DNA of 64,000 nucleotides, from positions 90,387 through 154,386 of the forward strand of contig DASUNM010000005.1 in NCBI GenBank assembly GCA_036277115.1, read 5' to 3'. Position numbers and translations under genes: made by a program. The DNA comes from Pyrinomonadaceae bacterium (GTDB lineage: Bacteria > Acidobacteriota > Blastocatellia > Pyrinomonadales > Pyrinomonadaceae). Position 1 is the first letter of the stretch; every line of letters begins with the position of its first letter. Of the stretch, positions 54,327 to 62,245 are shown piece by piece. The notes under the pieces are model-generated. The model was given only the letters and a program-made list of their open reading frames with translations. It did no database searches and had not been told where the DNA came from.

Positions 54327-55460
54327 CTATCTATCGATCTCACCCAGAACAATATCCAGCGTTCCGATAATCGCGACCACGTCCGCGACCAGATGGCCGA
54401 TGCAGAGCTTCTTCAGCGACTGCAAGTTAATGAAGCACGGCGGCCGAACACGCATGCGCCAGGGCTGCTGCGTTCCGTCGGAAACAAGGTAACAGCCAAT
54501 CTCGCCTTTCGGTCCTTCGATTGAGTGATAGTAATCGCCCACCGGCGGTTTAATCAGCTTCGGCACTTTTGCGTTCACCGGACCGTCAGGCAGTTTGTCC
54601 ATCGCCTGCTCAATGATGCGTCGCGATTGCCGCATCTCTTCCATGCGCACCAGGTAGCGATCGTACGTGTCGCCGTTTTCGCCGAGCGGCACTTCGAAAT
54701 CCATGTCGGCGTACGCGGCGTACGGTCGCGACTTGCGAATGTCCCAGGCGACGCCGGAACCGCGCAATGCCGGACCCGACAGACCGATCGCGATCGCGTC
54801 TTCTCCGGAAATCACGCCGATGCCGACGGTGCGACTCAACCAAATGCGGTTCTCAGACAGGACCGTTTCGTACTCGTCCAACCGTCCCGAGATATTGCCG
54901 ATAAACTGCCGCACGTCTGCTTCGAAATCGTCGTAGGCATCGTTCGGCATTCCCCCAACGCGCCACGCGTGACAAGTCAGCCGCGCACCGAACTGGCGTT
55001 CGAAAATTTTCAGGATCTCTTCACGTTCACGAAACGCCCATAGCAGGATGGTGACAGCGCCGATGTCGAGCGCGTGCGTGCCGAGCCAGAGCAGGTGCGA
55101 GGCGATCCGATTCAACTCAGTCAGGATGGTGCGCAGGTAATGCGCCCGCGGCGGGACATCGAGTCCCATCATCTGCTCAACGGTCTCAACCCAAACCAAG
55201 CCGTTGGAAACCGCCGCGATGTAATCCAGGCGATCCCAATACGGCGCGATCATCGTGTACATCCGGTTCTCGGCAATTTTCTCCATGCCGCGATGCAGAT
55301 AGCCGATGTCGCAATCGAGATCGATCACCGTCTCGCCATCGAGCTTCAGGATCACGCGCAACACGCCGTGCGTGCTGGGGTGCTGCGGACCCATGTTGAG
55401 CGTCATCTCTGGCGCGTCCAGCAGCGACTCCCGAGTAGTGGCGATTTCTACCTGATGCAT
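54327..55460 (-). CDS. nuoD: NADH-quinone oxidoreductase subunit D
   Basis: A 377-residue 49-kDa-type subunit: [49 protein letters not shown] and [31 protein letters not shown] pieces identify it, together with [18 protein letters not shown] and [35 protein letters not shown] at the end. It lies between nuoH and an 83-aa gene. No nuoE, F or G follow as they do in many operons. Confidence 0.95.
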   Translation of the reverse strand: MHQVEIATTRESLLDAPEMTLNMGPQHPSTHGVLRVILKLDGETVIDLDCDIGYLHRGMEKIAENRMYTMIAPYWDRLDYIAAVSNGLVWVETVEQMMGLDVPPRAHYLRTILTELNRIASHLLWLGTHALDIGAVTILLWAFREREEILKIFERQFGARLTCHAWRVGGMPNDAYDDFEADVRQFIGNISGRLDEYETVLSENRIWLSRTVGIGVISGEDAIAIGLSGPALRGSGVAWDIRKSRPYAAYADMDFEVPLGENGDTYDRYLVRMEEMRQSRRIIEQAMDKLPDGPVNAKVPKLIKPPVGDYYHSIEGPKGEIGCYLVSDGTQQPWRMRVRPPCFINLQSLKKLCIGHLVADVVAIIGTLDIVLGEIDR

Positions 55461-55475
55461 ATTGCTTGGTAAATA

Positions 55476-55540
55476 GTGAATCGTAAATCGTGAATAGATC
55501 GATTGCTCTGACTATTTACGATTCACCATTTACGATTCAC
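55476..55540. repeat. 20-bp inverted repeat (gtgaatcgtaaat family)
   Basis: Arms 55476-55495 and 55521-55540 are complementary with one mismatch. They occupy the gap between nuoD and the 83-aa gene; the right arm reaches into the end of the latter. Confidence 0.65.
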
Positions 55541-55781
55541 TTTCCTTCGGTAAATAACATCCCGTAACTTTCCAGGGCTCGATAACTATTCCGATTTCTT
55601 TGATTTCGCCGGCCTCTTTTTTTTCGCGCAGCTTCAACATCAGTGACTGTGCGGCGCTCGCCTTATTCCAGACGTTTCGCGGCGCGTGCGTTTCCGTCAA
55701 AACAAAACCCGCCGTCGACGCCGCCTCAGGCGAATCGAAAACTTTGGCTTCGTAATGCGCTGCAATCTCCTTGGGGCTCAT
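55530..55781 (-). CDS. Small protein between nuoC and nuoD
   Basis: An 83-residue protein: MSPKEIAAHYEAKVFDSPEAASTAGFVLTE, then SAAQSLMLKLREKKEAGEIKEIGIVIEPWKVTGCYLP. I do not recognise it. The end coincides with a repeat arm, so the C-terminus may be recent. It sits in the nuo operon between nuoC and nuoD with repeats on both sides. A role in complex I is suggested only by position. Confidence 0.5.
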   Translation of the reverse strand: MSPKEIAAHYEAKVFDSPEAASTAGFVLTETHAPRNVWNKASAAQSLMLKLREKKEAGEIKEIGIVIEPWKVTGCYLPKESES

Positions 55782-55789
55782 TGTTCGTA

Positions 55790-55833
55790 GTCAGTTGTCA
55801 GTTGTCAGTTGTCAGTTGTCAGTTGTCAGTTGT
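55790..55833. repeat. Heptamer tandem repeat gtcagtt
   Basis: About six copies of gtcagtt in direct tandem, then a partial inverted remnant (acaactgacc near 55848). This is a short tandemly repeated heptamer of the kind also known in cyanobacteria. It fills the gap between nuoC and the 83-aa gene. Confidence 0.8.
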
Positions 55834-55866
55834 GACGGACGACGGACAACTGACCACTGACAGTTT

Positions 55867-56736
55867 TTACTTATCCTTGGGCATCACTTCTTTGCTGCCG
55901 CGGAACAACTCTCGCACTTCACGTTCCTGCGGAACCGACAAAATCTCAAGCCCGTACGTTCGCCTCTGCTCAACTTGTTCGCGCTGCACATCCGAGAACT
56001 CAGGCAGATGGCGCTCAGTCCAGGCGTTCTCAATAAATTCCAGCGGGTAATCTTTGCGCAAAGGATGCCCGTCCCAATCCGGCGGCAGCAGGATGCGTCG
56101 CAAGTCCGGATGATTGTGAAAGACGACGCCGAACAGATCGTAAACTTCGCGTTCCGGCCAGTCGGCCGCGGGCCAGACACTCGTGACGCTTTCGACGCCG
56201 GCGCCATTCGTCGCGACTTTCAGCCGCACGCGTTCGTTATTCGCAATCGAGTACAGCTGATAGACAACTTCCAGCGGCGCTTCCCTATTATCCGGCCAAT
56301 GAACGCAGGTTAAGTCCGAAAGATAGTCAAAAGGCGTCTCAGCATCCGCTTTCAAAGCGTTGCATACTTCAACGATGCGCGAACGCTCAATGCGAATCGA
56401 CAACTGGCCGAGGAACTCAGTCGCTTCGGTCACCGCGCCGGCGCACTTGTCACCCAGTTTTTTGACGAGCGGATGATTTGAAGCATCAGTGGGCTTCGGT
56501 CCTTCTTCTCTCTTCTTAACTGGCGGCTTTGGTGCACCGGGCGCAGCCGGGGCAGCTTTCTGCGCGGCTTCTTTCGCGGCGACCACACGTGCTTTCGCCG
56601 CTTCTACTTGCGCGTCTTTTTCGGCATCGGCTGAAAGTGGAGATGGCGTGTCAGCGCGCGCGTCCGTCTGCGGCGCTGCGTCGGTAGGTGCGTCCGTCGG
56701 TGCTCCAGACTCTGGAGGTTTGCCTTCCTGTGCCAT
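55867..56736 (-). CDS. nuoC: NADH-quinone oxidoreductase subunit C with long Ala/Pro-rich N-terminus
   Basis: A 289-residue protein. The 30-kDa-subunit core begins about residue 110 (IERSRIVEVCNALKADAETPFDYLSDLTCVHW) and includes EREVYDLFGVVFHNHPDLRRILLPPDWDGHPLRKDYPL, the nuoC signature. Residues 1-85 are low complexity (TDAPTDAAPQTDARAD, AAQKAAPAAPGAPKPP), not part of the usual fold. It is the first recognisable nuo gene; nuoA and nuoB are not upstream here. Confidence 0.9.
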   Translation of the reverse strand: MAQEGKPPESGAPTDAPTDAAPQTDARADTPSPLSADAEKDAQVEAAKARVVAAKEAAQKAAPAAPGAPKPPVKKREEGPKPTDASNHPLVKKLGDKCAGAVTEATEFLGQLSIRIERSRIVEVCNALKADAETPFDYLSDLTCVHWPDNREAPLEVVYQLYSIANNERVRLKVATNGAGVESVTSVWPAADWPEREVYDLFGVVFHNHPDLRRILLPPDWDGHPLRKDYPLEFIENAWTERHLPEFSDVQREQVEQRRTYGLEILSVPQEREVRELFRGSKEVMPKDK

Positions 56737-56959
56737 ACGACTCAGTTACACTTTGAGCCAGCAACGCTTCGGGCTTAGGGCCACGGGCGCGCGGTGATAA
56801 CGCTACGCTCACGTGTGAATACAATTTAAAGCAGGTCGGAAGTGACTTTTAGCACGCGATTTCGGACGTTGTCAATCGAATGATCTTGCTGAATATCGTT
56901 GACAGGGTCACGCAGGAGCTTATAATGGCAAACATTATGAAGAGCCGCCCAATTCTAGG

Positions 56960-57814
56960 TTAGCGAAGTAAGGCTTTGAACCAGTCTTCGTTTTCGAGAC
57001 ACTTAAACTGCCTGTCCTTTCTCGCCTCTTCCTGCAAACTATTATCGAGTTTGAACGCGCGTGCCAGGTCTAATCTGATTCCTCTCTTCAGTCCGGTTTG
57101 CTTCTCGGAATCAGCTGACGGCCATTGCAAGGCTCGCCAACACGCCCGATCGTAAAAGGCATCGGTAATAGCCTTATCGTGGCTCTCTCCCCGGCCTCGT
57201 TTTCGTTCGATGAATGTCGTCATTACCTGTTCGGCGTCCCTGAAACGTTCCAGCGCTATGTAGAGATGCGCGATCTGTTGATTTAGCATGGGATCGGTTG
57301 CATACGCGCCTGTTCGCATGTCCATTAATAGTTTGACAAAAGTCTCTTGAACATCCTTGTAGGTTTCCTTCTTCTCCGGAAATTGTGAAATGGCTGTAGC
57401 TACTGCGATTCTCCGCGTGTAGAGGGTCTGGCGCTCCAGTTCTTCGATTTGTTTTGGAATAACGTCGCGGCTGTTTTCAATTATTGTATCGAGCCTTTGA
57501 ATGCCTTTCTCCGCTTCTCGCAGATTGTTTTGAACACTTGCGTAGGCGCTTACCGCAACGGCAATCGTGTAGATCGTGGTTAATGTCAGGAGCAGAGAGA
57601 GAAGTTTCTGAATGTCATCGGCCCGCTTACTGTAATTATCCAGTTTCTCTTTCAGAATTTGTTCAGCGTCTGACGTGCTTCTTGACGGTGAAATCGCAAC
57701 AGTTGGCGCAACAACTGGTACCCACCAAGACTTGGTAAGGACGAAACCAACGACAAGTATCACTTCGACAACTAACGTCCCTAGTAAGAGAAGAACAACT
57801 GTTTTCATTCGCAT
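56960..57814 (-). CDS. Membrane protein with TPR-like C-terminus, unknown function
   Basis: A 284-residue protein with two membrane segments (about 5-27 and 72-93), a coiled-coil-like linker (NLREAEKGIQRLDTIIENSRD) and a C-terminal helical region with TPR-like repeats (QIAHLYIALERFRDAEQVMTTF, then FYDRACWRALQWPS). No catalytic motif. It stands alone between the nuo operon and pncB with gaps of about 140-220 bases, so no functional partner is evident. Confidence 0.6.
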   Translation of the reverse strand: MRMKTVVLLLLGTLVVEVILVVGFVLTKSWWVPVVAPTVAISPSRSTSDAEQILKEKLDNYSKRADDIQKLLSLLLTLTTIYTIAVAVSAYASVQNNLREAEKGIQRLDTIIENSRDVIPKQIEELERQTLYTRRIAVATAISQFPEKKETYKDVQETFVKLLMDMRTGAYATDPMLNQQIAHLYIALERFRDAEQVMTTFIERKRGRGESHDKAITDAFYDRACWRALQWPSADSEKQTGLKRGIRLDLARAFKLDNSLQEEARKDRQFKCLENEDWFKALLR

Positions 57815-57952
57815 GATGAGGCACCTCCGAAGGGCAGTTCGCCGCTGACCACTCTAGATCGACAATTACACGAAACAGACAGCCGCAGGATCAGTTTTGA
57901 GGCAAGGACACACGGATACTTTTGCTGACTAAGATCACTTTAGGTGCGTTTA

Positions 57953-59416
57953 TCAAGATCGAGAACTAATGTTCAGTTCTTCCGGCATCTCTTCCGGCAG
58001 TTTCAGAATTTCTTCCCAACCGGAATTGTCTGCGCGCATCTGCGCGGTCAGGTCGTCACGCAACTTCGTCAGGCGATCGCTCAAAGTGCGCGGATAGTTA
58101 CCCAAGTCGCGGAAACGAATCATCTGATCGGCGACGAATGCTTTCTGTTTTTCGATCGAAGGGATCGGCTCGTGCTGGCCATTTTCCCAGAACGGTTGCA
58201 GCAGGCGTTCGACGCGTACGGCGCCGGGAATTTCAATCTCTTCGTCATCCAGCGCAGTCACATCCGCAACGTAATTTCCGTCTGCGTCAATGCCGCGAAA
58301 CACTTGCAGCCGGCCCGGCAGCGTCGTCTTATCCAACGAATTCGAAGCTTTCAACGTCGGGAGGCCGTCGACCACGCACGCCTTGAAGATGACGCCGGCG
58401 ACGTTCTTCACTTCACTGGAAAGTTTCGTGCCGATACCAAAGCCTGCAGCTTGCGGAAATTCCCGGACTATTTCCTGGACGCGTTCGACGGTGAGATCGC
58501 CCGTCAGATTCGGCCGCAGCCCTTGCAACCCATTCGCTTCAAAAAACTCTAGACACCACTTGCCTAAGTCAGCCAGATCCCCGGAGTCGACACGAAAACC
58601 TTTGAAGGCTTTGCGCCGAGCTGCGTTGGAAGTCGCCGCCATGACTGCATGCACCGCGCCCATGTAAACATCGATCGTGTCCAGCAGCAGTGTCGTGCCG
58701 TTCGGATTCGCGTCGAGCCAACGTTCGAACGCGACTTGCTCGAAATGTTTGGGCCGGTTCGTGCGCGGATCGATCTCCGGCTCAGTCATGTATCCGATAT
58801 ACGCCTGTTGCCAGTAATGCGCCTCGGTGCCGACCGCGGGAATGTCGAGCCGGTGCGCGGCTTCCATGTTCGATGTGTCGTTGAAGCCGCCGATGAAAGC
58901 GTAGGTCGCGATGTCCACCGCGCGTTCGATGTCGCCGTTGCGGCGCAAAGAGAAATCCGACAACCAACGATTGCCAGCGGCCATGCGAAACTGCATCGCC
59001 ACGCTAGCCGTGGTCATCGGCAGATCGAAAGCGTGCTCGAACTTTATCTCCTGGGCCTGCGTCAGACCGAACTTACCGGTGATGTCGGCGATCGGCTGCT
59101 GGGGAAACATGATCGCGCCCGGACGGACGGCCCGAATGCGGCCGACAAACTGAATGTCTTCGAGAGCTTCGGCGAAGCGTTGCAGGCCGCCGCGATCCTG
59201 CTCGAGGAAACGCAGCCGCGGCCGATCAATCTGACTGTCAACCAGCAGGCGAATCAAGCGCTCGTGACCGAGCACCGGCGCGAATGGAAGTTTTCTTTGC
59301 GTGCAGTAGAAGGTCGCGATGATTTCGCTGAGCGGTTTGCCATGGACCTGGGTCGCATCTTTGTACGACGCGTCGCCCATGGCGGCGTGATACCGGTCGA
59401 AGTTCAGCGTGCCCAT
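57953..59416 (-). CDS. pncB: Nicotinate phosphoribosyltransferase
   Basis: About 487 residues, converting nicotinate plus PRPP to nicotinate mononucleotide in NAD salvage. Marks: DRYHAAMGDASYK at the start, FIGGFNDTSNMEAAHRLDIPAVGTEAHYW, FKGFRVDSGDLADLGKW and GFGIGTKLSSEVKNVAGVIFK, characteristic of the family. I start at ATG 59416 (MGTLNFDRYHA); a longer frame up to 59554 reads Pro/Arg-rich without family similarity. Lies near pncA (59933-60523), same strand, giving a nicotinamide to NaMN salvage pair. Confidence 0.9.
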   Translation of the reverse strand: MGTLNFDRYHAAMGDASYKDATQVHGKPLSEIIATFYCTQRKLPFAPVLGHERLIRLLVDSQIDRPRLRFLEQDRGGLQRFAEALEDIQFVGRIRAVRPGAIMFPQQPIADITGKFGLTQAQEIKFEHAFDLPMTTASVAMQFRMAAGNRWLSDFSLRRNGDIERAVDIATYAFIGGFNDTSNMEAAHRLDIPAVGTEAHYWQQAYIGYMTEPEIDPRTNRPKHFEQVAFERWLDANPNGTTLLLDTIDVYMGAVHAVMAATSNAARRKAFKGFRVDSGDLADLGKWCLEFFEANGLQGLRPNLTGDLTVERVQEIVREFPQAAGFGIGTKLSSEVKNVAGVIFKACVVDGLPTLKASNSLDKTTLPGRLQVFRGIDADGNYVADVTALDDEEIEIPGAVRVERLLQPFWENGQHEPIPSIEKQKAFVADQMIRFRDLGNYPRTLSDRLTKLRDDLTAQMRADNSGWEEILKLPEEMPEELNISSRS

Positions 59417-59515
59417 TGAGCGGCGATCATAACACGGGCTGTTGTCAGAACCGCCTGCTCTGCTCTTCTCCCTCTGGGAGAGGTTGGGTGAGGGTGCGAA
59501 GCTTAGCGGGCGGGC

Positions 59516-59543
59516 CGGGGCAGTAGCCCGACCGTGAGGGAGG
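59516..59543 (+). repeat. ggcagtagcccgaccg dispersed repeat
   Basis: ggcagtagcccgaccgtgagggaggc matches 20653-20681 in inverted orientation with one main difference. Just upstream, at about 59468, is also a gggagagg element like those near 41170. Confidence 0.65.
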
Positions 59544-59674
59544 CTTTTCGCCAAATTGACTCGCCCATCGACAACGCCCGCGCGTCCAACCGTGCAAAGG
59601 GCTTCGGTCCTTCATGCCTCAGCGTTCCGCGAACAGTCCCCAGCCTGTTCCTAATTCAAAAGGAGGAGACAAGA

Positions 59675-59911
59675 ATGAGATCGAAGATTAGTTCACGCTT
59701 CGTGTGGATTACGCTGTTGGTGGTGCTGGTGTTTGGATCAGTCGCGACGGCGTCGGCGCCACAACCGGGCCGTTGCCGGCAATACTGTAACGAGGAGTTC
59801 CGTGAGCAGCTCGCCAGATGTGACAACTTGCCGCGCGGGCAAGAACAGGCTTGTAAAGCGAGAGCAAGGGCTGCTCATCAGCACTGTCTCAGACGCTGTA
59901 AGAATTTGTGA
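59675..59911 (+). CDS. Small secreted protein with twin CX3C motif
   Basis: 78 residues. A strong Shine-Dalgarno (aaaggaggag) precedes ATG 59675. A signal peptide (about 9-28, VWITLLVVLVFGSVATASA) is followed by a mature part of about 50 residues with six cysteines: CRQYC, then C at RCDN and C at QACK, then CLRRC. Paired CX3C motifs are a helical-hairpin disulfide pattern. Function is unknown; no other domain. It faces the convergent pncA gene and has its own good ribosome site. Confidence 0.65.
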   Translation: MRSKISSRFVWITLLVVLVFGSVATASAPQPGRCRQYCNEEFREQLARCDNLPRGQEQACKARARAAHQHCLRRCKNL

Positions 59912-59932
59912 GGAATCCGGCCGGCGGGTGTT

Positions 59933-60523
59933 CTACTCTCCTCTACCCGCCGCTTTCGATTTACTGCCGACGATTTCTGCGCCGGCCGCGCTCATCTCCT
60001 CAAGCGCTTTCCCGCCGTCGTCCGGATTCACATTTACCGGCCGCATCGCGTCGGCCAGAGCTTTGACCTTGAAGCCTTCTTTCCGCGCATCGAGCACCGT
60101 GTGCTTCACGCAGTAGTCTGTGGCGAGTCCGCCAATCCAAACTTCCTCGATGCCTTCAGCGCGCAGCGATTGCGCCAATTGAGTTCCGTCGAACCCGGAA
60201 TAGCCATCAGCGCTCTCGTCGATGCCTTTCGAGATCACTTTGACGCGCGCATCGTTCAAGAGTCCGGGATGAAACTCAGCGCCGCGAGTGTCTTGCACAC
60301 AGTGCACCGGCCAGGTTCCGCCATAATCGGCAAAGTGTGCAGCCTTCGGTGGGTGCCAATCGCGCGTTTTGTAAACGGGCTCGCCTCGATCGAGAAACTC
60401 TTTCATCAGTTTGTTAAGTGGCGCCACCACTTCATCACCGTGCGCAACCGCCAGCGAGCCGCCCGGGCAGAAATCGTTTTGCACATCAACAACTATCAGC
60501 GCTTTCTTCATTTCACTTGCCAT
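59933..60523 (-). CDS. pncA: Nicotinamidase
   Basis: A 196-residue isochorismatase-fold amidase that deaminates nicotinamide to nicotinate. ALIVVDVQNDFCPGGSLAV carries the catalytic Asp; TRDWHPPKAAHFADYGGTWPVHC the metal-binding and active-site face; IGGLATDYCVKHTVLDA the catalytic Cys. The start may also be the Met at codon 5. With pncB 500 bases downstream on the same strand it forms the NAD salvage pair. Confidence 0.9.
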   Translation of the reverse strand: MASEMKKALIVVDVQNDFCPGGSLAVAHGDEVVAPLNKLMKEFLDRGEPVYKTRDWHPPKAAHFADYGGTWPVHCVQDTRGAEFHPGLLNDARVKVISKGIDESADGYSGFDGTQLAQSLRAEGIEEVWIGGLATDYCVKHTVLDARKEGFKVKALADAMRPVNVNPDDGGKALEEMSAAGAEIVGSKSKAAGRGE

Positions 60524-60585
60524 GCGGTTAGGTTAGCTCTGGGTGCGCGCCATCGCAACATGTCATAAGTCGGATACGCTATGAG

Positions 60586-60679
60586 GTCTGTACAGGGAGC
60601 GGTAGCCACCTGGTTGATGTTTACCGCCACATAACCCTTTGCTTGCTGATACCCGGTCGCTATCGCTCCCGGTACTGAC
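60586..60679. repeat. ggagcggtagc inverted repeat, copy 1
   Basis: Imperfect arms gtctgtacagggagcggtagc and, on the right, gctatcgctcccggtactgac (60650-60679) flank about 45 bases. Same family as 62145-62225, which lies on the other side of the zinc-ribbon gene. Confidence 0.65.
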
Positions 60680-60788
60680 TCCACGGCGATTGCTGATTTG
60701 TATCTTCAGAATTTCTGTTGACATTCAATCTCTTTCCCGATAGAAGCATCTTCCCACCGCGTACCATAGAACATCTTCAGGGGGTTCG

Positions 60789-62105
60789 ATGAGCGATCCA
60801 ACATTAAAGGCCACGATGTGTCCGCAGTGTGCAACTCCGGCTGCGCCGGGTGAAGCTTTCTGCCGCAATTGCGGCACGCAACTCTTCGCGCCGACGGCCG
60901 CAGCATTACCGCCAACTCAAGCTGCGCCCCAGGCTCCAACCATGACTGCTCCACCACCTGCACCGCCGCAATATCAGGCGCCACCGATGGCGGCACCGCC
61001 ACGAAAGAAACGCAGCAAGTTGATGATGGGATGCCTCATCGTTCTTGGACTGTTCGGTGTGGTGCTCGCCGGCGGCGGAGCTTATGTCTGGTACGCCACC
61101 ACTTATACGCCACCCGATCGCAAGCCGCCTGCTATTCCCGAACGTGCGGCGGGGACCCTCAGTGAATTCCCGGTTGATAAGGACACGCAACCTACGACGG
61201 TAGAAACTGTGGCGCTGGGCGGAACCAGCACCGGCAAAGCGGAAACGACCACCGGCACGAAATTGCCGCCCGGCGTAACGAAGACAAGCCTTGCCAAAGG
61301 CGCGACCAGCATGACGTCTGCGACTTACAAGAAGGTTCCGGTGGGATCAGCGGTTCCGAGCGGTCCCGACATTTACATAAACGTGGTGACCGCCATGCCG
61401 GGCCAAACAGGTTTCGGCGATGACATCGCGACGGGAATCAAGACGTCGATGGGCGGCACGATGACCAGCGTAACGGTCCAAAGTCCGAAAGGCGCAACCT
61501 ATGCCGGTTCGCATATCGTTTCAGCGCAGGGGAACGTTTACGTGCTCGCGAAACAAGGCAGCGACATCATCATCATTCTCTACGGCGCCGATCCATCGGT
61601 CAGCTCGAATGTTGATAACCTCGCGAAGAATGTCGGTAACGGCGAAGGCTTGATTGATTATCCCGAAACGAAAGAGTCGCTGTGGACTCTGCCGGCGCAA
61701 ACACCGAGCGGGCTGACATTGATCGAAATCAACACGATCACCGGCGCACAGATCGAAGCGTCAATCAATTCCGGCGGCGATTTACCAACTGAGATGCGGC
61801 CTTTCCTTCCCGATCGTTTGACGGGCGCGCGTTATCTTGATTCGTCGCGGCAGGAGTGGGCGGTGCTGAATCTTCAATACGGCTCGAGCTTCCAGGCGTG
61901 GCGCACGTGGCTATTGGCGCGTGGTGCGCTCGGCGTCGGCGGCGGCGAGACGACGACCGTGCGCGAAGTCAGCGGCATTCACCTTCACCAGGACGGCAAA
62001 CGGATCATGCTCTTTCAGAAAGGGCCTTATCTGATTCTCATGAACGGCCCGGCGGACGCCACAGTTGATCGGTTTGTCGCGTTGGGAAATCAGATTCAGG
62101 TTTAG
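60789..62105 (+). CDS. Zinc-ribbon, membrane-anchored protein of unknown function
   Basis: A 438-residue protein. An N-terminal zinc ribbon (MCPQCATPAAPGEAFCRNCG) is followed by a Pro/Ala/Gln-rich linker, a basic patch (PPRKKRSKL), one membrane helix (about 79-101, MMGCLIVLGLFGVVLAGGGAYVWY) and a C-terminal domain of about 300 residues that I do not recognise. Bracketed by two copies of the ggagcggtagc repeat (60586 and 62145). Zinc-ribbon plus anchor proteins of this sort are usual in Gram-negatives but undefined in function. Confidence 0.65.
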   Translation: MSDPTLKATMCPQCATPAAPGEAFCRNCGTQLFAPTAAALPPTQAAPQAPTMTAPPPAPPQYQAPPMAAPPRKKRSKLMMGCLIVLGLFGVVLAGGGAYVWYATTYTPPDRKPPAIPERAAGTLSEFPVDKDTQPTTVETVALGGTSTGKAETTTGTKLPPGVTKTSLAKGATSMTSATYKKVPVGSAVPSGPDIYINVVTAMPGQTGFGDDIATGIKTSMGGTMTSVTVQSPKGATYAGSHIVSAQGNVYVLAKQGSDIIIILYGADPSVSSNVDNLAKNVGNGEGLIDYPETKESLWTLPAQTPSGLTLIEINTITGAQIEASINSGGDLPTEMRPFLPDRLTGARYLDSSRQEWAVLNLQYGSSFQAWRTWLLARGALGVGGGETTTVREVSGIHLHQDGKRIMLFQKGPYLILMNGPADATVDRFVALGNQIQV

Positions 62106-62144
62106 AGTTTTTTTGTAGCCCGGCCGTTTACGGCTGGGAAATGT

Positions 62145-62225
62145 GTCAGTACCCGGAGCGGTAGCGACGGGATCTTCCACAGAACGTTGAATCATGATCC
62201 GGTCGCTACCGCTCCCGGTACTGAC
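62145..62225. repeat. ggagcggtagc inverted repeat, copy 2
   Basis: 30-base arms 62145-62174 and 62196-62225 are complementary with two mismatches around 21 bases. Lies just after the zinc-ribbon gene and before the alcohol dehydrogenase stop, so it could act as bidirectional terminator. No T-run is present. Confidence 0.75.
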
Positions 62226-62245
62226 AGCCTACTCGGCGGTTGTTC

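Noticed and set aside
57953..59554. Longer pncB start at 59554
   Set aside because: The extra 46 residues are Pro/Arg-rich and cover a gagaggg repeat and the gcagtagcccg palindrome; ATG 59416 gives the normal N-terminus.
59534..59911. Longer start for the twin-CX3C protein
   Set aside because: The strong Shine-Dalgarno and the signal peptide both point to ATG 59675.
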